Shown: positions 58,608 through 64,000 of the stretch, piece after piece | Numbering within the stretch: position 1 is the first letter of the stretch | Layout of the letters: each line of letters opens with the position of its first letter | DNA from: Actinoplanes sp. L3-i22 | Lineage (GTDB): Bacteria; Actinomycetota; Actinomycetes; Mycobacteriales; Micromonosporaceae | Reading direction: 5' to 3' | NCBI RefSeq assembly: GCF_019704555.1 | Contig: NZ_AP024745.1 | Span: forward strand, 7,572,501 to 7,636,500 | DNA: 64,000 bases | Position numbers and translations under genes: made by a program | The notes under the pieces: generated by a model | The model's input: only the letters and a program-made list of their open reading frames with translations | Database searches by the model: none | Told to the model about the DNA's origin: nothing

Positions 58608-59509
58608 AGCACCCGCGAACCGTCCAGCCACTCGATCTGGTCGTCGACGCTGCGCTTCTCGGTGAGCAGCGTGGACTTCCCGGTCGCGAGGTCGTAGACG
58701 GCGATCATCCACTGGCCCTCGGGCTGCCCGTTGCGGGTCTTGAACGCGACCCGGGTGCCGTCCGGCGACAGCGACGGGCACTCGGCGTCCTCGCGCAGCG
58801 CGGTCAGCGTGCGATCTTTCAGACTGCCGCGGACGAGCCAGGTCTTGTCGCCCGACGCGGCGGTCGCGTAGAAGTGGTCGTCGTCGCCGGTGAAGGTGAC
58901 GCCCCACAGGTTGCGGTTCTGCGCGGTGATGCGCCTGCCGTCGACGTACAGCCGGAAGTCGGTTTCCAGGTTGAGGGGTTTGCCGGCGCCGGCGCCCAGC
59001 GGCGTCACCAGGGTCTCGGTGGAGAAGTCGCCCGGCGAGGAGTAGGCGTGCCCGGAGACGAACGTGGTGGTCGCCGCCCAGGTGCCGTCCGGTGACAGAC
59101 GGGTGCGGCTCGGCACCCCGGCCAGCTCGAGCTCCCGGCCGGCCGTCCACGAGGCGTCGAACATCTCCGCCTTGTACGTGGTGACCAGCCCCGGCTTCGA
59201 GTAGAGGCAGACCGCCTCGTCCCGGTGCGCGTAGACGCGCTCGCAGGTCGCCTTCGTGAACGCCCGCGGCCCGGCCGGGTCGGCGAGCGGCACCAGCGCG
59301 ACCCGGCCGTAGTCGTTGCCGATCGCGGTGCTCCGGAACACCACGTGCGCCTGACCGGAAACGGTCGCCAGGTCGGTGACCGGGACCGGCGGCGCGGCCG
59401 CGACCGCCGCCGCCTGCTCCTGCCGGGTGTGCACGATCGAGAAGACCGTGCCGCCGATCGCCAGCACGAGCACGACGGCGAACGTCGCCAGTTTGGTCCG
59501 CGGACTCAC
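58484..59509 (-). CDS. Membrane-anchored TolB/propeller-like protein
   Basis: The 341-residue protein starts at GTG 59509 with one N-terminal helix (LATFAVVLVLAIGGTVFSIV) and an external domain of repeated strands: RTRLSPDGTWAATTTFV, AECPSLSPDGTRVAFKTRNG, QWMIAVYDLATGKSTLL and DVWVVPADGSGTPAVF. The SPDG motifs are typical of TolB/PD40 propeller blades. It is coupled (GTGA) to the upstream MFS gene, so it may be an accessory of that transporter. Function is otherwise unknown. Confidence 0.75.
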   Translation of the reverse strand: MSPRTKLATFAVVLVLAIGGTVFSIVHTRQEQAAAVAAAPPVPVTDLATVSGQAHVVFRSTAIGNDYGRVALVPLADPAGPRAFTKATCERVYAHRDEAVCLYSKPGLVTTYKAEMFDASWTAGRELELAGVPSRTRLSPDGTWAATTTFVSGHAYSSPGDFSTETLVTPLGAGAGKPLNLETDFRLYVDGRRITAQNRNLWGVTFTGDDDHFYATAASGDKTWLVRGSLKDRTLTALREDAECPSLSPDGTRVAFKTRNGQPEGQWMIAVYDLATGKSTLLTEKRSVDDQIEWLDGSRVLYGLPRSGSGPSASDVWVVPADGSGTPAVFIPDAWSPAVVR

Positions 59510-60723
59510 GTGTCGATGCCCTTCAGCAGCCACCCGGCCACCCCGATGCCGACGGTCAGGAAACCAGCCGCCAGGAACAGCGCCTGCGACGGCCCCATCG
59601 CCTCCCACAATCCGGCGAAGGCCAGCGAGACGGCGAACCGGGCCAGCACCACGACGGTCTGCGCGGCCGCGATGCCGCTGCCCCGGGCGGCCGCCGGGAC
59701 GCGCTTGCTGATCAGCGCGGGCAGCACGCCGTCGGTGGCCGCGTAGTACGCGCCGACCAGCGCGAGCGCGACGAGCGTGGCGACCAGGCCACCGCGGGAG
59801 CCGCCCGCGACCAGGTAGGTGACCAGCAGCGCGAGGTGCCCGCCGAGGAACACCCGGGCCCGGCCGATCCGGTCGGCGAGCCGGCCGAGCGGGATCGCCA
59901 GGGTCAGGTAGACCAGGTTGGCGCCGACGTACATCAGCGGGAACCAGCGGGCCGCGAAACCGCCGCTGTGCTGCAGCGACAGGTAGAGGAAGCCGTCGCT
60001 GACGGTGAACAGGCCGAGCAGTCCGGCCGCGAGCAGCGGCTTGCGCAGGCGCGGACTGGCCAGCTCGTGGAACAACCGCTTCGCGGCCAGACCCCCGCCC
60101 GACGTACGGCGATCCGGCACGAACAGCACCAGCACCGTCACGCCGAGCAGGCCGAACGCGAACGACGCCACGAAGACCGAGGAGTACCCGCTCGGGACGA
60201 GCAGCAGCAGCCCGAACGCGACCAGCGGCCCGAGCGCGGCGCCGATCGTGTCCAGGGTGCGGTGCACGCCGAACGCGCGGCCCAGCATCGACGGCTCGGA
60301 CGCGTCGGCGATCAGCGCGTCGCGCGGGGCGGTCCGGAAACCCTTGCCGAGCCGGTCGGCGGTGATCACGCCGGTGATCGCGGCGAAGCTGTGCGCCGGG
60401 ATCAGCGCGATCCGGCTGATCGCCGAGATGCCGTAGCCGAAGACGGCGACCCACTTGGGGCGGCTGGTGCGGTCGTTCAGGTAGCCGCCGAAGATCCGGA
60501 CCAGGGCGCTGACACCCTGGTAGAGGCCGTCGACGACACCGTAGGCCAGCAGGCTCAGCCCGAGCTCGGCGGTCATGTAGAGCGGCAGGATCGCGGTCAC
60601 CATCTCCGAGGAGATGTCGGTGAGCAGGCTGACCACGCCGAGCAGGACGACCGTGGTCGCCACCCGAGCCTTGGGACCGGCCGCCCTGTCCTTGGCCGGC
60701 CGGTCCCGGATGGTGATGTACAC
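59506..60723 (-). CDS. MFS transporter
   Basis: The 405-residue protein has twelve predicted helices. LLGVVSLLTDISSEMVTAILPLYM is the first helix with the SE motif, GYLNDRTSRPKWVAVFGYG is the loop 2-3 motif (G-x-x-x-D-R-x-x-R-R/K) and LGRLADRIGRARVFLGG is its C-terminal duplicate. GKGFRTAPRDALIAD is seen in bacterial MFS exporters of this subgroup. The GTG at 60723 lies 8 nt after the aminotransferase stop, so it belongs to the same transcript and may export the product of the amino sugar pathway. Substrate unknown. Confidence 0.88.
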   Translation of the reverse strand: MYITIRDRPAKDRAAGPKARVATTVVLLGVVSLLTDISSEMVTAILPLYMTAELGLSLLAYGVVDGLYQGVSALVRIFGGYLNDRTSRPKWVAVFGYGISAISRIALIPAHSFAAITGVITADRLGKGFRTAPRDALIADASEPSMLGRAFGVHRTLDTIGAALGPLVAFGLLLLVPSGYSSVFVASFAFGLLGVTVLVLFVPDRRTSGGGLAAKRLFHELASPRLRKPLLAAGLLGLFTVSDGFLYLSLQHSGGFAARWFPLMYVGANLVYLTLAIPLGRLADRIGRARVFLGGHLALLVTYLVAGGSRGGLVATLVALALVGAYYAATDGVLPALISKRVPAAARGSGIAAAQTVVVLARFAVSLAFAGLWEAMGPSQALFLAAGFLTVGIGVAGWLLKGIDT

Positions 60724-60731
60724 GCTGTTAC

Positions 60732-61841
60732 CTAGTTCTCCAGAGCTTTGGCGAGCGCTCGCGCGGTCGTCTCCTGCTGGTCCACGGTGATCTGCGGGTA
60801 CAGCGGGAGCGACAGGATCTGGCCGGCGGCCTGCTCGGCGAGCGGGAAGCTGCCGACCGGGTACTTCTCGTCGGCGAAGGCGGGCGTCAGGTGCAGAGGG
60901 TACGGATAGTGGATGCCGGCGCCGACGCCCGCCTCGTGCAGCTTGGCGAGAACGGCGTCGCGCCGGGCCGGGCCGCCGGGGATCCGGACGACGTACAGGT
61001 GCCAGACGTGCTCGTTGCCGGCCAGGGTCTGCGGCAGCACCAAGTCCAGGTCGGCGAGCAGCTCGTGGTAGCGGGCGGCGGCGGCGCGGCGCAGCCGGTT
61101 CCAGGTGCCGAGGCGGGCCAGTTTCGCGCGCAGCACGACGGCCTGCAGGGCGTCGAGGCGGGAGTTCACCCCGACCAGGTCGTGCACGTACTTCTGGAGG
61201 CCGCCGTGACTGCCCAGCGTCCGTACCGTAATCGCTTGATCTTGATCGGGGGTGAGCACCGCGCCGGCGTCACCGTAGGCACCCAGGTTCTTGCCCGGGT
61301 AGAAGCTGGTGGCGGCGATGCCGTCGGCGCCCGCGGCCCGGCCGTGCCGCAGCGCGCCCTGCGCCTGCGCCGCGTCCTCGACGACCGCCACGCCGGTGCC
61401 GGCCAGCGCCTCGCGCAGGCGCGGGGCGTCGGCGAGCTGGCCGTAGAGGTGGACCGGGACGACCGCCTTGGTCTTCGGGCCGACCGCGGCGAGCATCCGG
61501 TCGACGTCGACGAGGTAGGTGGCCGGATCGATGTCGGCCAGCACCACGTGGGCGCCGATCCGGGCGACCGGCTCGGCCGTGCCGACGAACGTGTTGGCCG
61601 GCACGACGACCTCGTCGCCCGGGCCGACACCGGCCGCGCGCAGGGCGAGCTCGACCGCGTCGGTGCCGTTCGCGACGCCGACGACGTGCGCCGCGCCGGA
61701 GAACTCGGCGAACTCGCGCTCGAACGCCGCGACCTCGGGACCGCCGACGAAACCGGTGGTGGCCAGCACCCGCTTGAAGCCGGCGTCGACCTCCTCGGCG
61801 ACCTCGGCGTGGGCGGCTTGCAGATCGACGAGCGGAATCAT
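60732..61841 (-). CDS. DegT-family nucleotide-sugar aminotransferase (WbpE/FdtB-like)
   Basis: The 369-residue protein opens MIPLVDLQAAHAEVAEEVDAGFKRVLATTGFVGGPEVAAFEREFAEF, matching 3-keto-sugar aminotransferases. It has GVANGTDAVELALRA, EDAAQAQGA and SFYPGKNLGAYGDAGAVL with Lys184 as the PLP lysine. A loop just after it (LTPDQDQAITVRT) is encoded by A/T-rich sequence (TTGATCTTGATC at 61235-61246, plus strand). AGGAG precedes the ATG at 61841. It is first in a three-gene unit with the MFS and propeller proteins. Confidence 0.92.
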   Translation of the reverse strand: MIPLVDLQAAHAEVAEEVDAGFKRVLATTGFVGGPEVAAFEREFAEFSGAAHVVGVANGTDAVELALRAAGVGPGDEVVVPANTFVGTAEPVARIGAHVVLADIDPATYLVDVDRMLAAVGPKTKAVVPVHLYGQLADAPRLREALAGTGVAVVEDAAQAQGALRHGRAAGADGIAATSFYPGKNLGAYGDAGAVLTPDQDQAITVRTLGSHGGLQKYVHDLVGVNSRLDALQAVVLRAKLARLGTWNRLRRAAAARYHELLADLDLVLPQTLAGNEHVWHLYVVRIPGGPARRDAVLAKLHEAGVGAGIHYPYPLHLTPAFADEKYPVGSFPLAEQAAGQILSLPLYPQITVDQQETTARALAKALEN

Positions 61842-62146
61842 GTCAGCGTAACTCCTGCGAAGAGGGGTCTGGAGTGGACGGACGCTACTACCGGGGCGAC
61901 CCCTGCGGCAGAGCTGTGACGGCTATCCGGCAGGCCGGTTTTCGTCACGGTACGTCGCGATCGGCTCGTCTACTGTAGTCAGCGCCACACGCACGCCGGT
62001 GCCATCCGTTGGGTGGGGCAGACCGGCCGTTCGGCTCGTATTCGACGATCCCCGTCGGCTCCACGATGGCTGAAGGTGTCTCCAATGGAGGCCCGCCCAT
62101 CGGTAGGGTCGGGCGCGATGGATCACCGCCCTCGGGGAGGCAGATA
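61842..62146. other. Divergent promoter region
   Basis: This 305-bp gap separates the divergent aminotransferase unit from the E1 subunit genes. I see no gene. It contains several A/T-rich patches (TTTTCGTCACGG, TCTACTGTAGTC) that could hold promoters but no box pair that I can place with confidence. GGGGAGG at 62134-62140 is the E1-alpha ribosome site. Confidence 0.4.
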
Positions 62147-63079
62147 GTGACTTCGACGGCGCTCGCGCCGGTGCGGACCGACCAGCTGCTCACAGGAGTC
62201 GCCGGCGAACCGCTCGACCACCGGCGTTACCGGCGGATGCGGTTCATCCGGCGATTCGAGGAGACGCTGCTCCAGCTGTTCGAGGAGGGTGCGTTGAACG
62301 GGACCACGCACGCTTGCATCGGGCAGGAGGCGGACGCGGTCGCCGTCACCGAACACCTCACCGAGGGCGACCACATCTTCAGCAACCACCGCTGCCACGG
62401 GCACTACCTGGCCCACTCCGGGGACGCGCTGGGGCTGCTGGCCGAGATCATGGGCAAGACCGCGGGCGTCTGCCGCGGCATGGGCGGCAGCCAGCACATC
62501 TGCGCGCCCGGCTTCAAGTCCAACGGCGTGCAGGGCGGCATCGTGCCGAACGCGGCCGGCATCGCCCTGGCCAACCAGCTCGAGGGCAACGACGCGGTCA
62601 GCGTGGTCTTCATCGGGGACGGCACGCTCGGCGAGGGCGTGGTCTACGAGACGCTCAACATGGCCGCGCTGTGGAAGCTGCCGCTGCTGGTGGTCTGCGA
62701 GGACAACCGGTGGGCGCAGAGCACGCCGATCGCCGCCAACATGGCCGGGTCGTTCGCGGGGCGGTTCGCCGCGTTCGGCGTTCCGGTCCGCTCCCTGGAC
62801 TCCACCGACGTGGTCGAGATCAGTCAGGCCGCCGGTGAGGAGATCGCCGCGGTGCGGGCCGGCGAGGGGCCGCGGGTGCTGCTGATCCACACCTACCGGC
62901 TGTGTCACCACTCCAAGAGCGACGACGAGCGGCCGCAGGCCGAGATCGACGCGCACTGGCTGGTCGAGCCGCTGGTCGTGCACGGCCGGCGGCTCGCCGA
63001 CGACGACCGGGTGCGGATCGACGACGAGGTGGAGACCGCGCTGGGCGAGGTCGTCGCGACGGCGAGGGCCCTGCCGTGA
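62147..63079 (+). CDS. TPP-dependent dehydrogenase E1 component, alpha subunit
   Basis: The 310-residue protein starts at GTG 62147 with GGGGAGG 6 nt upstream. It has MRFIRRFEETLLQLFEEGALNGTTHACIGQEADAVAV, RCHGHYLAHSGD, CRGMGGSQHI and the TPP/magnesium motif VFIGDGTLGEGVVYETLNMAALWKLPLLVVCEDN. It lacks the long N-terminal region of pyruvate dehydrogenases and the usual phosphorylation loop is replaced by LCHHSKSDD. Such stand-alone E1 pairs can carry out acyloin-type C-C bond formation on sugars. The stop overlaps the beta-subunit GTG. Confidence 0.9.
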   Translation: MTSTALAPVRTDQLLTGVAGEPLDHRRYRRMRFIRRFEETLLQLFEEGALNGTTHACIGQEADAVAVTEHLTEGDHIFSNHRCHGHYLAHSGDALGLLAEIMGKTAGVCRGMGGSQHICAPGFKSNGVQGGIVPNAAGIALANQLEGNDAVSVVFIGDGTLGEGVVYETLNMAALWKLPLLVVCEDNRWAQSTPIAANMAGSFAGRFAAFGVPVRSLDSTDVVEISQAAGEEIAAVRAGEGPRVLLIHTYRLCHHSKSDDERPQAEIDAHWLVEPLVVHGRRLADDDRVRIDDEVETALGEVVATARALP

Positions 63080-64000
63080 TCTTCGCGAAGGAGCTCGGGG
63101 ACACGCTGCGCGGGGCGCTCAGCGACGACCGGCGGGTCGTGCTGCTCGGGGAGGACATCGCCGATCCGTACGGCGGGGCGTTCAAGGTCACCCGTGGGTT
63201 GTCCACGGCGTTCCCGGCCCGGGTGCGGACGACGCCGATCAGCGAGGGCGCGATCGCCGGGATCTCGGCCGGGCTCGCGCTGGCCGGATACCGGCCGATC
63301 GCCGAGGTGATGTTCGGGGACTTCCTGACGCTGATGTTCGACCAGGTGGTCAATCACATCGCTAAATACCAGGCGATGTACGCGGGGCAGGCCACCTGTC
63401 CGGTGATCATCCGCGCGGCGACGGGTGGGCATCGCGGGTACGGGCCGACGCACAGTCAGAGCCTGGAGAAGCACTTTCTCGGGGTGCCGCATCTGCGGGT
63501 GGTGGCCGCATCGCTCTATCACGACCCGCGGGTGGTGTTCGCGGACTTCCTGGGGCGGGACGAGCCGGTGCTGTATGTCGAGCACAAGCTGCTCTATCCG
63601 CAGCATCTGACGCTGCCCGTCGACGGGATGGTCGGAGAGCTGGTGGCTACCAGTGACTCCTCGCCCGGGATGCTGCCCACCGTGCGGCTGTCGGCGGTGC
63701 CGGCTTCGGACTGTGTGGTCAGTGTGCTCGCCTATGGGTATCAGGCGCTGCTGGCGGCGAAGGTGATCGAGCGGCTGGCGATGGAAGAGGAGATCTTCGC
63801 GGAGCTGGTGGTGCCGGCTCAGATCGCGCCGATGGACTGGGGGCCGGTGGAGCGGTCGGTTTCGGTCACCCGGCGACTGGTGACCGTTGAGGAAGGGGCC
63901 GATGGGTGGTCGTGGGGGGCTGAGGCGGCTTCGGTGATCTCTCGGCGGCTGTTCGAGCGGTTGGATCGGCCGGTGGAGGTGGTGGCGAGCGCTCCTACGG
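63076..64000 (+). CDS. TPP-dependent dehydrogenase E1 component, beta subunit (partial)
   Basis: The gene starts at GTG 63076 (overlapping GTGA) and runs past the window end; 308 codons are visible of a family length of about 325-340. Landmarks are VVLLGEDIADPYGGAFKVTRGL, TTPISEGAIAGISAGLALAGYRPIAEVMFGDFLTLMFDQVVNHIAKY, and RAATGGHRGYGPTHSQSLEKHFLGVPHLRV. Together with the alpha subunit it makes the heterotetrameric E1 that decarboxylates a 2-oxo acid. After the His-containing loop the middle (VDGMVGELVATSDSSPGML) differs from standard PDH beta chains. No E2 or E3 gene is seen in the window. Confidence 0.9.
   Translation, partial: MIFAKELGDTLRGALSDDRRVVLLGEDIADPYGGAFKVTRGLSTAFPARVRTTPISEGAIAGISAGLALAGYRPIAEVMFGDFLTLMFDQVVNHIAKYQAMYAGQATCPVIIRAATGGHRGYGPTHSQSLEKHFLGVPHLRVVAASLYHDPRVVFADFLGRDEPVLYVEHKLLYPQHLTLPVDGMVGELVATSDSSPGMLPTVRLSAVPASDCVVSVLAYGYQALLAAKVIERLAMEEEIFAELVVPAQIAPMDWGPVERSVSVTRRLVTVEEGADGWSWGAEAASVISRRLFERLDRPVEVVASAPT

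Overview
The window looks like chromosomal DNA of a high-GC actinomycete, most probably a Micromonosporaceae member of the Actinoplanes type. The evidence is the very high GC content, frequent GTG starts, dense GTGA/ATGA stop-start overlaps, several leaderless-looking promoters, paired GAF-ANTAR regulators, and typical actinobacterial families (DUF427, DUF4166 with SRPBCC, LLM oxidoreductases). The genus is an inference. I see no rRNA, confident tRNA, IS element, prophage or CRISPR array.

Region 1 (1-9.1 kb) is mixed housekeeping and accessory: a truncated tautomerase behind two palindromic operators and a TetR gene; a secreted PL9-type pectate lyase; an ArsR-LLM oxidoreductase pair; a FAD/NAD disulfide reductase-like protein with a VOC protein; a DUF389 membrane protein; a two-gene AbiEii-like nucleotidyltransferase module; and a small secreted snapalysin-like metalloprotease.

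Region 2 (9.2-25.1 kb) is the most coherent metabolic locus. Nine minus-strand genes, almost all overlapping or within 13 nt, encode an alpha/beta hydrolase, an SsuD-like flavin monooxygenase, a SfnB/DszC-like acyl-CoA dehydrogenase, a complete dipeptide/nickel-type ABC importer (binding protein, two permeases, one fused two-domain ATPase) and a heterodimeric ABC exporter. A LysR gene lies just upstream. Divergent from LysR are a ketopantoate-reductase-like/rhodanese fusion and a GlcD-type FAD oxidase. I infer uptake and oxidative breakdown of an organosulfur or related compound.

Region 3 (25.2-44.2 kb) holds a beta-propeller protein, membrane and hypothetical proteins, a 930-residue FAD/Fe-S oxidoreductase, GNAT, an FKBP isomerase, CorA, DUF427, a repeat-bearing membrane protein, a Tat-exported PHP-domain protein, a DrrAB-like ABC transporter with two permeases, a sugar acetyltransferase and a DUF4166/SRPBCC pair behind twin operators. 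Between 33.9 and 39.6 kb nearly every intergenic gap, and one coding sequence, contains a different minisatellite.

Region 4 (44.4-50.5 kb) begins with a decayed C-terminal fragment of an NAD-dependent DNA ligase. It continues with a partner-switching/GAF-ANTAR signalling group (GAF-HATPase, STAS, two GAF-ANTAR proteins), a methyltransferase divergent from an AraC regulator, and a membrane protein.

Region 5 (50.5-64 kb) appears to be a sugar/surface-glycan or glycosylated-metabolite locus: a hexapeptide acetyltransferase, Gfo/Idh dehydrogenase, NAD epimerase, two DegT aminotransferases, an asparagine-synthase-like protein, an acyltransferase-3 membrane protein, an MFS transporter with a propeller-like membrane protein, and TPP-dependent E1 alpha and beta subunits (the latter cut by the window end).
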